Shown here in pieces: positions 1 through 10,180 of a stretch of DNA of 64,000 nucleotides. The DNA comes from Acanthosepion esculentum (Eukaryota; Mollusca; Cephalopoda; Sepiida; Sepiidae), in contig OZ038487.1 of the NCBI GenBank assembly GCA_964036315.1, forward strand, positions 56,782,287 to 56,846,286, in the 5' to 3' direction. The position numbers and the translations under genes are program-made. Position 1 is the first letter of the stretch; each line of letters begins with the position of its first letter. The notes under the pieces are model-generated. The model was not told where the DNA came from. It made no database searches and was given only the letters and a program-made list of their open reading frames with translations.

Positions 1-323
1 TGGTTGATTTATAGATTTGAAAGATGGACTCAGGTTAAGAAAAACTTTCTGGAACGACACAAAGAACCAACTTTCCTTGTGGTAGATGAAGCTATTGATT
101 CAATGTAATTGTTCCATCTCAGGGCAGCAGACAGTGTGAGACCAAGCAGTCGCAAAGAGGTGCTCTCGTGGAGTTAAGTATCAGACATTCTAATGGGAGG
201 CAGGGAGGGTTCTCTGTGGTTGGTAATAGAGAACAGTTTTGTATTTGAGACATTAAGATTAACCAGCCATTTCTTACGCCAGTCAACAATGGATTGGAGG
301 TACTTTTCAAGACCAACGGCCAG

Positions 324-363
<40 letters not shown>

Positions 364-902
364 ATATATATGCTGGTCTGATAATCCCTGGTCACATTAA
401 GTTGCAGAACTAATATTTATTTTTATATTTTACATACCTACATATGGTCAATAAAGAGCTGGCATCTGTCCTGTGCTTTTTAAGTAACCAAAACTTTAGT
501 ATGGGTTGGGTGTGCAGTAACCTACATTGTTGGAAGTTGTCTGAAATAAAGAAACTTTGTTCAAGGTTTCTTTCTGAATGGCTATCAATCACAAAATATT
601 GAATTGTATTATGTTTTTTGATTTTTTTTATATTATCACTATGCCAGAAAATTACTAAGTGTAACCAAATATTTTTGTTATATTTGGATATATGACAATT
701 TTTATCAATTGTACTGCCATGCATGAAGAAACACAGAAAATCTGTAATTCAATTTTGATTTGACAATCTGAGTAAACCTTGCTTAATTTGAGGTTTGATT
801 TGACTTTACTTGTGTTTAATCTAAAAATGTTGTTCTTCCTTTGCTTTAATCTAAAATCACAACACCTAAATGTGCTTATTTTAATTTTTGAGAGATACAA
901 AG
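1..902. other. Unassigned AT-rich sequence with a TA microsatellite
   Basis: No gene or mobile element is recognised here. The only clear structure is an uninterrupted TA run of about 16 units at 325-357. Short open frames on both strands (60-104 codons) have no recognisable domain and are treated as chance. Confidence 0.6.
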
Positions 903-1462
903 GAAAACCAAGCTAGTGACATTGCATCATCACTGAGCAGACCCTAAATTTTTGCCTGTTGGGATAAACAAGTGTCCTCTGAAGGAGACCTAGCACCTTG
1001 CTCACCTATTGTTACTTAACCCATATCTCAGGTGAAACTCATACATACAATACATTACGAGAGATACTGGAAAAATGGTTGGTTCCCTGTGCCGCTCCAG
1101 TAAGTACCTGAATCCTCCTATTAACTCCCTCTCTTCACAAAAATCATATCAGGACAAAAATGGAGCACTGCTGCCACATATGGAAAAGAGCTGCAGATTC
1201 TTCCCTTTCCAGTCTTGATAGAGTCCAACAGCATCTCCACATCCTTGTGGGTGATGAATTATTTTCCCCCCTCTACAACTGTTTTCCCCCACAGACAAAA
1301 CACAGTAAGCCTCTCATTACTCTATTGCTATTTCCGAGGAAAGTGTTCTGATGAACGACATTCCTTAGTTCTAACCTTCGCAGCAAAGACTTGCGATGCC
1401 ACACACATTGTATCAAACCAACACTCATTCACTTCATATTCCAGTGGTGAGATGTAAGTTCC
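903..1462 (+). pseudogene. LINE-A 3' fragment (non-LTR retrotransposon RT C-terminus)
   Basis: This is the C-terminal part of a non-LTR retrotransposon reverse transcriptase, broken by stops and frameshifts. Translated pieces in different forward frames give MEHCCHIWKRAA, SSLSSLDRVQ, a GDELFS block and a GKCSDERHSLV block. These are the post-catalytic motifs of a LINE that recurs at 22630, 41585, 59036 and 63236 in this window, so the assignment rests partly on internal comparison. The catalytic YADD region is absent. The element is 5' truncated, as is usual for LINEs. The clade (jockey- or CR1-like) is inferred from motif style only. Confidence 0.8.
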
Positions 1463-1587
1463 ACAATCAAGCACTTAAGTAAGCATCATAAAGATAAATG
1501 TACAAGTTGGTAAAAAAAAAGTAAATGACAATTGATTCCTGAACTTTTAGTGATGAATAGAGAGCTACATTGGATGAACCTAATTGA

Positions 1588-1866
1588 CACTATTTACATT
1601 ATTCGGACTATTGTCCTCATCTTTGTCGCCATATTTATTACAACATTTCGGCTGTTGTTCAGGTGGTTGGAATGTCAAACTGAACCCTTTATTTCACTCA
1701 CTGGCGTAAACTGTTCTAGTTCCACGTGCCATGTTTAATGGATGTCAGTTGTCAGTTATCTCCTGTTAATTCCCCTCTCCAAGTTCTCCACTGCCTTAAC
1801 CAGGACAAAAATGGAGCACTGCTGCCACATATGGACAACTCACACTCTTTGGGTCCTGTCACATGG
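1588..1866 (-). mobile_element. SINE-A copy, minus strand (left arm of palindrome)
   Basis: The body at 1588-1802 is the reverse complement of the plus-strand SINE-A copy at 1930-2160, with few mismatches. The head part at 1837-1866 pairs with 1898-1922. Between head and body lies a 35-base patch copied from a LINE (1801-1835). In this copy the GC-rich hairpin present in the plus copy is collapsed to a shorter, non-pairing sequence. Confidence 0.75.
1801..1835 (+). repeat. 35-base LINE-A patch inside SINE-A
   Basis: These 35 bases are identical to 1150-1184 within the LINE-A fragment 650 bases upstream, in the same orientation. They replace the short head-body linker expected from the partner SINE copy. 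No other LINE sequence accompanies them. Confidence 0.85.
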
Positions 1867-2246
1867 CACAGTGGATAAAGGCGTTAGTTAGATCCAGTGA
1901 CAGGACCTAAAGAGTGTGAGTTCAATACTTGGTTAAAGCAGTGGAGAACTTGGAGAGGGGAATTAACAGGAGATAATGAATAACTGACATCCATTAAACA
2001 TGGCACGTGGTACTAGAACAGTTTACCCCAGTGAACGAAATAAAGGGTTCAGTTCAACATTCCAGCCACCTGAAGAAGGCCGGAGCGTACAACGGCCGAA
2101 ACGTTGTAATAAATATGGCGACAAAGATGAGGACAATAGTCCGAATAATGTAAATAGTGTACATAATACCTCATCTCAGAAATACAGACAGATACTGAAC
2201 CTAATTGAGTCCTCCTTGGAGTCCTACAACTTTTACTACAAGACAC
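1864..2246 (+). mobile_element. SINE-A copy, plus strand, with tRNA-like head
   Basis: The head carries a box A-like TGGCACAGTGG at 1864-1874 and a weaker box B-like GAGTTCAATACTT about 45 bases later, as in tRNA-derived SINEs with an internal Pol III promoter. The body runs through a shared block with the other copies (near 16290, 31520 and 62950) that contains the order 'ggcacgtgg...cagttta...aataaagggttcagtt...cctgaagaag...gaaacgttgt...atgaggacaatagtc'. Loss of activity is likely, but the promoter boxes are well preserved. The 3' limit is uncertain; sequence to 2246 may belong to it. Confidence 0.75.
2070..2101 (+). ncRNA. Hammerhead-like core in the SINE-A body
   Basis: CTGAAGA at 2070-2076 matches the hammerhead CUGANGA core. 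It is followed by one extra A, a 5 bp stem GGCCG/CGGCC with a 10-base loop, and GAAA at 2098-2101. A convincing stem III and UH cleavage site are not visible downstream, so this copy is at best a degenerate ribozyme. Confidence 0.35.
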
Positions 2247-2439
2247 AAAGTAGAGTAATGACTTTGGGTAATATGTTAGGCAGTAAAATTACTGGTCCCT
2301 TCAAAATTGATGAAGGGAGAGAACAAGATTTTTTTTTTTTTTTTTGAGATACAACTCACAGCCAAGAAGATTTAAGCTAAGGAATAGATTTAAATAAAAC
2401 AATGCTTGTTTACATTCTGCAAAAATAACTATTGCCCAC

Positions 2440-2605
2440 CTGCAAAAGATGCTAAATTACCCCTTCCCACCCTCTCCAAGTAATAATCCAACAGAAAACT
2501 TGTGGTCTACCATTAAAATAGATACGTACAAGAATGGAAAACAATATTCAAGCAAAGATATCCAGGAAGCATTAAAAACTATTAGAAATACAGGAAACTG
2601 CAAAA
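2440..2605 (+). pseudogene. Tc1-like transposase C-terminal fragment
   Basis: The translation contains NPTENLWSTIK followed by YKNGKQYSSKDIQEAL. This corresponds to the region around the third catalytic acidic residue and the C-terminus of Tc1-family DDE transposases, whose usual motif is a SPDLNPIENLW block. The catalytic aspartate is replaced here (SNNPTENLW), and nothing of the first two catalytic residues or the DNA-binding domain is seen. It is a dead fragment. Confidence 0.75.
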
Positions 2606-2696
2606 GTAGGTATATAATAAGTTTTATACCAGTATTATAATAGTGGTTCTAGGATATTTTGTGTGTACATTTTTTTACTGTATACCTACTTTTGCA
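2599..2696. repeat. Short inverted repeat after the Tc1 fragment
   Basis: GCAAAAGTAGGTATA near 2600 is the reverse complement of TATACCTACTTTTGC ending near 2695, with roughly 65-70 bases between the arms. It lies directly after the Tc1 transposase fragment and may be a terminal or subterminal repeat of that family. Confidence 0.6.
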
Positions 2697-2768
2697 CCCT
2701 TTGTATTGTTAAGGTTGAAAGAGTAGAACGGATAACAAATTCAATTGTTGAAAGACCGGGGAAGGTCA

Positions 2769-3599
2769 TACAGAGTGCGATGGATAAATTTTTACATTTT
2801 ATATTTTTAATTCCATGCATGTGTGTTGTTCTTTTTTGATTTTGTTGACCTCTCAGTATAGTAGGGTCAGTTAAGCACCATCTGAGAAAGAGAGCACCAT
2901 GACGCAATTCACTCTGCCAGAAATTTGGAAATGGCATGCTGTACTGCTTAGCATTCATGCTGGAAACTCCAATACAAACATTTTAAAGTGTTTGGGTGTC
3001 AATCTGAGGACAGTGAAGAGGATTCAGAAAGAGTTAGCTGAGTCTAATGGTGATTACGAAGATGTTTGGAGAGATCACTAGTGATGTCAACGTTATGCTG
3101 CCATTCATCCTCCCACAGGGCCTCGGGCTCTATACGAAAGCCTACATCCTGCTCTGGGTCAAGAGGGTGGCTCCTGGAAGACCCTATGTCTGGCAATAGG
3201 ACTTTGCACCATGCCAAACAAGCAGGAGAATCCAGTCATAGTTGTCAGACAATTTCTGCAATCACATCACCCCTTACATCTATCTAACTTCCTAGACTGC
3301 AACCCCCTTGATTATTATGTGTGAGAGATCAACAACACTCCTTGTAACACCAAAGATGAAATGAAGGTAAGAATTATGGCAGCATTTACTAAAGAGAACA
3401 TCCAAAAGATTTGCAGAAGATTCCAAAGTCGTCTGGAGGCCATAGTTGAAGTCAATGGTGATTTTATTGAATAAATTTACTCCGTAGTATTTCAAGATAT
3501 TTTTGTGTAATTTTGGTAAATATATCCGTTAAAATGTGATGTCAGTGTTATTTTTATTTTTGTGTAATTTAGATGGCAATTTATCCATCACATTCTGTA
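2769..3599 (+). mobile_element. Internally deleted mariner-type transposon, copy 1
   Basis: The element is bounded by TA dinucleotides. The left end reads TACAGAGTGCGATGG and the right end CCATCACATTCTGTA, which are imperfect inverted repeats. The transposase starts at 2899 (MTQFTLPEIWK) and shows an N-terminal helix-turn-helix region (about 57 residues, including LRTVKRIQKELAESNGDYED). It then jumps to the C-terminal part with a PQGL block, CNPLDYYV around the third catalytic aspartate, and a final EVNGDFIE. The central region with the first two catalytic residues is missing, and frameshifts and stops break the rest. About 830 bases remain, shorter than the roughly 1.2-1.3 kb usual for such elements. 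It is related to copy 2 at 41852. Confidence 0.85.
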
Positions 3600-4555
3600 G
3601 AATATCAAGAAGTCAACAATATGTAATGTAATAAAATACTAATTTATCCTGGTCTATGGGGTATGAAATGATTCTACAGGCTATATCTTTTGGATTAATA
3701 CATAAAATTTATATTGTACTTAGTTCAATAAAACCTGACACTTTCCCTAAATATGATGAATATTTTTATTAAAAATGGATATAAATTGAAATTCATATGA
3801 TATCAAATTTCCGGTGAAAACCTTGGCTTGCATAATAAAATCTAACATAGTATAATCTATCATTTCTTTTTCTCTTCATCTTCAAGTCTATTCCACCGAA
3901 AATGACATGCATCTTCTACAGCATTTTCAGAGAATCAATTGATTGTTTTTTTTTCACACCTCTCATCATTTCTATCCCCATGAACCTGGTCTAGTGCAAC
4001 GTTCCTTTGAAAAAAAAAAAAGAAAAAAAAGTCACAAAGAGGGAAACAGGCAAATGCAAGAAAATAAAAAATGACTCATAGTCCTGGAGATTTTCAACAA
4101 AAATCCCCCAAAAAACTAAAATGGTTAAAAGAATGATCGAAGATAGGAAGGAAAGAAAAAAAATTTATAAATGAAAGTAAAGTAGAAAAGGAAATGAGAT
4201 ATAAAAGGGATTTAGCAAAAACAAAAATTGGAAAAAAAAAAATGAAAAACTGTTGGTGAAAATAAAAAAATGTAAAAATGCTAAAGAAAGAATAAAAGTG
4301 GAGATTATAGAATCAGTTTTCAAAAACAAATGAAAGTCATATTTTTAAAGAAAAAAAAGGAAATGTAAAATTCAATTGATTAAATTCTACCAGTATAACA
4401 AAACAAATATTAACTAAAATAAGGGCAACTTATTTTGTTATACTAATATTGGAAAATTTAACTTATTCTCAAATTTTATGTATACTTTTATAGTGAAAAA
4501 TATGGAAAAGACAAAACAAAATCCGAATATGCAAGTTTACTGTTTTAATGTTATT
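3600..4555. other. AT-rich unassigned sequence
   Basis: The stretch is A-rich, with several poly-A runs between 4010 and 4370. I see no coding or repeat signature that I can name. Confidence 0.5.
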
Positions 4556-4559
4556 TTAC

Positions 4560-4603
4560 TGTCGACGTCAGACGTTTCGGTCTAGTAGACCATCTTCGGG
4601 ACA
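4560..4603 (-). ncRNA. Hammerhead-ribozyme-like fold
   Basis: Read on the minus strand the order is: stem I TGTC; core CCGAAGA; one extra T; stem II GGTCT/AGACC with a 3-base loop; GAAA; stem III CGT/ACG with loop CTG; TC; stem I partner GACA. This is the type I hammerhead layout (CUGANGA, GAAA, cleavage after UH), with a single core mismatch (C for U4) and one inserted base. Small hammerheads of this kind are known in Penelope-like elements and some SINE-like repeats. The mismatch makes catalysis doubtful for this copy. Confidence 0.5.
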
Positions 4604-4604
4604 T

Positions 4605-5906
4605 GGTTATTGGAAACATACTTATATCTAAGTCAACGTGAAGAGACGATAGACACAAGACTAGTCAGAAACAGAAAAACTGAAATTCTAAATTTCATCA
4701 TACTGTCGGATCTACATCCACATATTTGCTTACATACTTTTATAGCTAACATTGAACAAAATCTTATTAATTTGTAATATATTTAAAAACTTAACATTTA
4801 TTTTTAAAAAACAAAATATTATCAATAAACTTACGTTGTGTAAGTACCCTTTTAATTAAAAGAAAGGGAGCATTTAACAGTTGATTAAATCCTTAGCTAT
4901 AGTGAAAACTGTATAAGGCACATATACAAGAAGCAATGATTGATCTCTTTCTGGCATCATTTTGTTCCATTTCATTGTTGGCTTTAGGCATAAAGATTAA
5001 TTCTTCAGCAAACTCCAAGCTCTCTGTACATCTGCCATTGTTTTACTTCATATTTGTTTTGTTCTAAATGTAGAATTTAAAACAAAATACTACTGTTGCT
5101 GAAGTTCATTGTTATTGATAATTTTTACTTTTCAAAACTTTTGTAATAAAAACCGACACATTCAATTTTTCATCCAGTCATAAATATAAAAAATATTGAA
5201 TTAAAAATTTTAATTGGGAAGGAAAATTTCTCCACTGTTTGCAAATCATTTATAAGCCTGTCGTGGATTTGAATCAACTCACGACAAAGTAAAAGGTAAG
5301 AAAGGTTTTAAATATAAAATATTTTTATTTTTGTGTTTTTTTTTTTACTCTTTTCATAGCAGGTATGAGTGTTCTTACAGTCCTTGTTTGTAGTTATTTG
5401 TTAAGATTAAAAGAAATGCGATTTCTTCACAAGTATGTGTGAGAAATAAAAGGCAAAGGAGAAAGTGAGGAGGAAAGTGTAAGTGTGCCATAGCTTGGCG
5501 AGGAAGACGGGTGAATGAGTAAACCACACCATCGTGAACTGCTGTCATATGTGCTATCACATGCCATAACCCACTTGTCCTGTCTAGAAACTTAGCATAT
5601 ATACTCTTCAAAGGGATCACAAAACATGTTTTTATTGTTGGTGCGAACACAACTCACTGGCTGAAAAATGTTAAATATTTATTTTCAAAGGATTAAATTA
5701 TTAACCGAAAAGATACACAAATCCTCTGACTTAGAAACCATTCTTTTGTTATTTGGTGTTTCACTTTTTTTTATGTTTATTTGCTGTCTTTGCTCCAAAG
5801 GACAAGAATAATATATTACGTCTTAAACAAAAAATAAAATATGAATTTTAAAATTATAATAGTAAATATTTTTTTTAACAGGAAAATGTTATATTTAATG
5901 AAATAT
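4605..5906. other. AT-rich unassigned sequence
   Basis: No gene or named repeat is recognised. A 91-codon minus-strand frame at 5375-5650 lacks recognisable motifs. Confidence 0.5.
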
Positions 5907-6011
5907 AAGACTGCTATTTATATTTAATATTACAGTATTATAGACTGCTATTTATATTTAATATTACAGTATTATAGACTGCTATTTATATTTAATATTA
6001 CAGTATTATAG
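5907..6011. repeat. 34 bp minisatellite, three units
   Basis: Three head-to-tail units of 34 bases (starts 5907, 5941 and 5975) begin AGACTGCTATTTATA and end ACAGTATTA. They are identical except at the first base of the array. Confidence 0.95.
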
Positions 6012-6031
6012 AAATAAAATAGATAAAAGTA

Positions 6032-6160
6032 CTAAGAGTCTACAACATCTGGGGGAACATTAGCTTACCAGATAACTCAGCTTTACCTTTAAGACCCAGG
6101 CGGGTACTAGGAGTCCACAGCAGCTGGGAAACATTGGCCTACCAGATTATACAATAGTAC
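6032..6160. repeat. Diverged 73 bp tandem duplication
   Basis: The block from 'actaagagtctacaa' to 'cttaccagat' recurs about 73 bases later as 'actaggagtccacag' to 'cctaccagat'. Both contain an AACATT-GGCC/AGCT-TACCAG core. Confidence 0.6.
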
Positions 6161-6181
6161 ATATTAAGAACTGGGAGATTT

Positions 6182-6400
6182 TTTTTTAAGCTTATCACTC
6201 CAAGCAAGGCTGGAAGCCACTAGCATGCAAGGGGTTACAGAAGGTTTGGAGGAAGAGCAGATAGGAGTGGTAAAGGAGAGGATGTGGAGAAAGATAGTGG
6301 ATCAATCAAGGCAAGGGGGTTACAGAAGATTTGGAGTGAGAGCAGATAGGAATGAAAGGTGAAAGGATGTGGAGAAGGGAAGTGGATAGATCAAGGATTT
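6182..6400 (+). repeat. Repeat D copy followed by an 85 bp tandem pair
   Basis: 6190-6240 carries the repeat D signature (CCAAGCAAGGC, CACTAGCATGCAAGGGGTTAC). From about 6231 a unit of about 85 bases, 'ggttacagaaggtttgg...gcagatagga...gatgtggaga', is repeated once with modest divergence (second unit from about 6316). Confidence 0.7.
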
Positions 6401-6761
6401 TTAATGAATTAAAAAAATTATGCTATCAAATATGGTAGTCATCTTCATGTTAAGATGTGATTCTAAATCAATGAAAAACTTGATACAATTACTTATTTTT
6501 AAAGTTTCATTTGATGTCTACAGATTTGTGCCTGCATACAATTCTTGCAATTAAAAAAAAACTTCTGTTTTAATAAGAAGTTCAAAACAAAACTAAGAGT
6601 CTATATAGGACATCTTTTATGCCTTCTAGTGATGCTCTATATAACTGTTGAGGAAAAGAGTTTCTTTTTTTTAAAAATCTCATACCCCTTCAAGACATTG
6701 GCTCTCCTGACTCATCACAGATTCCTTTTCTACAAATAACCATACATTCTCGGAAGAGATA

Positions 6762-6985
6762 GTGGAGTGGTTTCCTGTTGCCTTCTCCACAGTTTGGGGT
6801 TCAGAGTTTTCTTTTTATTAGACTGGTCACCACCCAAAACTAGAGAAAACAGTCTACCCTATTATTGAATCAATAGACTGATTCCTGTCTTTCCCAAGGG
6901 CATTTATATAAATGCAACAAACTAGCAAGGAATTTCAACTCTTGCCAATTCCATTTGCCATAACAATATCTGTTATTTTGCCTAC
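6762..6985 (-). mobile_element. SINE-B fragment
   Basis: The reverse-strand order of blocks (agactggtcacc..., cctgtctttcccaagggcattt..., aaggaatttcaactcttgcca) matches the post-tRNA body of SINE-B copies elsewhere. The 5S head is missing and the sequence is strongly diverged. Confidence 0.5.
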
Positions 6986-7389
6986 ACATTCTAAGAAATA
7001 GATTATAATTATTGATAGTATTAAGAAACTCCTTCATGAAGCCATAATAGCTTTTATGAAGGCAGATATGCAAACCTAAATTTTATTTATTTTCATTGTT
7101 TAAAAAAAGTTGATGTGATTAAAAATTCTCATTAATAATTACTAAAATCTACTCAACACTTTCCTACATATTATCTAATCTTGTCAACTGAGAAATTAAA
7201 AGAAACTTTCTGTATAACCTCAATGCATTCCACTTAAACCAAATAGCTTTCTGTTGTTTTAGAATTAGGCAACTGATAGTATAGGTGTTTGGGTATTTGT
7301 CGACTGCTGCTATTGTTTGGTAGTAGACGGAGCCGATTGTGTTACTATGTTAGTTTCCACAACTTTCTTGAAACTATTATACTAAAGCT

Positions 7390-7800
7390 GACCTCTGTGC
7401 TGCTTGCTAAGGCTTACGGCAATATCACATTGAAACACTGATTCTTGTATGATCACCAAAGTTAAGCAACATTGAGCCTGGTCAGTACTTAGATGGGTGA
7501 CTGCTTGAGAATACCATGTACTTGGATGTACAGCTATTGTAATGAATAACAGCTCGGAATTGAAAATCAGAGAGCCAAGTTCCAATTCCAGTTAGGCTTG
7601 TTATATTTACATGACTTATGAGCAAATACCCTTGGGAAAGGTATGAATTCACTTCTCCACACCAGCTATGGGTTAATTAGTAGAACTTGTATCAGTAAAA
7701 ATTATTACCTCCCAAAAAATTTTTAGAATATAAAAATATTTTCTGGCTTTAAATAACCTGAAAAGGTTGATAAGTTGTAGAAACAAATAAAAATAACTCT
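7390..7800 (+). mobile_element. SINE-B full-length copy (5S rRNA + tRNA chimera)
   Basis: The first 120 or so bases resemble 5S rRNA in order: 'ttgaaacactgattcttgtatgatcaccaaagttaagcaac', 'gcctggtcagtacttagatgggtgac', 'gagaatacca'. These include the internal Pol III control region of 5S genes. A tRNA-like segment follows (box A-like ATTGTAATG, box B-like AAGTTCCAATTCC near 7577). Then comes a conserved body with 'taccCTTGGGAAAGGTATGAAT' and 'ctatgggttaatta', and a 3' block around 7735-7770 reading 'atattttctggctttaaataacct'. This is a SINE, not a rRNA gene, since the 5S part is diverged and fused to the rest. Confidence 0.85.
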
Positions 7801-9175
7801 TGCTGAAAATCAAATTGTCTTTTCAACAGAAGAAAATTTTCTTCTTGGTGTTAAATAGAGCAACACATCTAGTTTGAACTGACTACTTTTATTGCCCTTG
7901 TATGTTCATTAAAAGGCATAAGTTGTCATTGTAAAATCTTGGAGTGGGGAAACTCCTTTTACAAAGAAATCCCTCACCACCTTGTTAATTGTAACTTGCT
8001 AAACCATGGTTGAATGAAGAAGCACACAAAACCACCAACTCCTTCTCTTCTTTTTGTTATGACTGGTGCCAATATCTCCACTCAGGGATTTTCAAAAAAA
8101 TTTAATAAAAACCAAATGCAACCATCAGCTGATCTTATATCATTTATCTTTCTTCTGATGAAGTTTTCACATGTTGGTGAATCTTCTGAAATACAGGGTA
8201 TCAGATATTTATGCATTGTATTTCAGAAATATATTTCTGATAACACATGGGTACCATTTATTAGTTAGACTTTTCTTTCCCAAACCATTAAAGTTCAAGT
8301 CAAAAATAAATTCTAAGAGAAATTTCCTTTTACTTTAACCAGAGTTAAAAAATTAGAAAAAATATATATAACTAGAAACACACTATTCAGATTCAACCTT
8401 AATCAAAATATTAAGTTAGGGAGATAGATTTGCAATGTAAGAAGAGAAAAAATGCAAAAGGCAATGAGATGAGTGATATTCATTTGTACTAAAACTTGAT
8501 GCAGGAATACATTCATTCTTGGAGTAGCTCTGAGGCTTGAAGTCACACTCAATGGTTTACAAGACCATGGGATTATTGGCATATGCTTGAAAAGTCTAGA
8601 GAAGAATTTAGTTGAAAAGAAAACACAAGAAAACTAGGACAAAAATGACCGAGATGATAGAGACAAAGGGAAATGGAGAAGAAGAAATTTAAAGAATCTA
8701 AAAATGCCATGAAAAAAAAATAGTATGTTAAGAGAAACATAGAAAAATAAATGAAGTAAACAATTCCTTCTTTAGGTGACAGAAAATGTGAAAATGAAAT
8801 CAAGCAAGTGATTCCACTGATCATTTGCATTCCAAAAGAGAAAAAAAATATTCTCCTTCAGAGAATCTCCTTCATTTTTGCCTCAAGTGACCAACCCAAT
8901 AGCTAAGAAGAAACAACAGCCAATAGAGATGAAGGAATTGGATATCTATCCCAAATTTTCCCTGGTTTTCATTCTAGTGTAGAGAAAAAAAAAACCTACA
9001 CACAGGCATAAATATACACTCTTCATACAGATACATGCATATATCTTTATTCTGATCAGCATATATCTGTGTGAGTATGTCTGAATATATAAAAAATATA
9101 ACTTGCTCACATATATTGAGGATCCAAAGCATTAGCCAAGAATGATACCTAATGTCTCATAACAACTGAACACTG
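7801..9175. other. Unassigned AT-rich sequence
   Basis: No protein domain or named repeat is recognised. 84- and 85-codon frames at 8014 (+) and 8573 (-) have no visible motif. 8560-8780 may be upstream sequence of the LINE-B copy, but I cannot align it by eye. Confidence 0.45.
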
Positions 9176-9815
9176 AGGTATCTAATCAAATAAGCCATAT
9201 ATGGTTGTCAACAAGAGGAACACCTTATGATGTGAACTACCAATCAGAGATATCAAAATCAATGAAGTACAAAAATTTAAATATTTGCAAAGTGTTTTTA
9301 TAGAGAATGAACAATGTGATGCTGAAATCTGAAAATGAACTAGAATAGAAAAATATGCCTTCCAAAAGCTAAGCAAAGTATTACGAAACAGGAAAATTTC
9401 ATTAGAAACAGAGTGCTAAACTTATGTAATGAATGTATAGCAGTGAATAGATGAAGAAACTTGAATCAAGAGAAATGCGGTTCTACGCAAAAATGCTGAG
9501 AATACTATAAACTGAACATATAAGTAATGAGGAAATTTTAAGGAAAATGAAAACAAACGATGCTTCTACTAATCAGAAAGATATAGTGGAAATTTATAGG
9601 ACATAAGGAAAGAAAGATTGGAGTATTTGACACTCAAAGGGCATACTGAATGCAAGGATGGGGAGCATCAAGTATTCTACCTAACAAGTATTATTACAAG
9701 GATGGTAGGGCAGAAACTGGGAGTGATGGTGAAAAAACCTTACTAAGAGCTGCAAAGGATAAGAAATTGGGGAGAGCCAGATCACACATGTCCTGAAGGG
9801 ACATGGCACAAAAAA
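9176..9815 (+). pseudogene. LINE-B RT C-terminal fragment
   Basis: Forward frames give IRDIKINEVQKFKYL, AFQKLSKVLRNRKISLET, LTLKGHTE and LRAAKD-type blocks ending near a HVLKGHGT-like motif (HTCPEGTWH in another frame). The order FKYL...AFQKLSKV...RMLRI...LTLxGHxEG is the downstream half of an RTE/BovB-style LINE reverse transcriptase. Stops and indels are frequent, so the copy is dead. Related fragments occur at least ten more times in the window. Confidence 0.8.
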
Positions 9816-10084
9816 AAATAAGAATTAAGTAATTCATTTTTATATGCTGAAGGACACATTTCTGGGCAAGAGGAAAGATTTGAATGTCTTTGATAAAATC
9901 AAATTGTTGTATCCAAAAGACAAGGCCAGACAATTTCCAAAATGGCTTGGATTGTGGAATGCACACACACACAGAGTTGTAGTAAGTAACTACTGACAGT
10001 GGTCTATGATGTGAAAAATCAGTGACCTCCTACATTGCCAAGACTTATTGATGCAAGAATTAAACCACATGAGCCAACAGAAGA

Positions 10085-10180
10085 GATACTGTGACACTAA
10101 TTGCTCTCAGCTTTAAAGGAAAGGAAAATTGCTGGAAACAAACCATGATCACCCATGTCTTGAAGGAACATGGTACATAA
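10085..10180 (+). mobile_element. LINE-B terminal fragment
   Basis: The sequence 'accatgatcacccatgtcttgaaggaacatggtac' matches the coding end of LINE-B at 9780-9813. It lacks upstream RT sequence. Confidence 0.6.

Noticed and set aside
5907..6011. CRISPR-like array
   Set aside because: Three direct 34 bp units without spacers; a plain minisatellite. No cas genes and a eukaryotic context.
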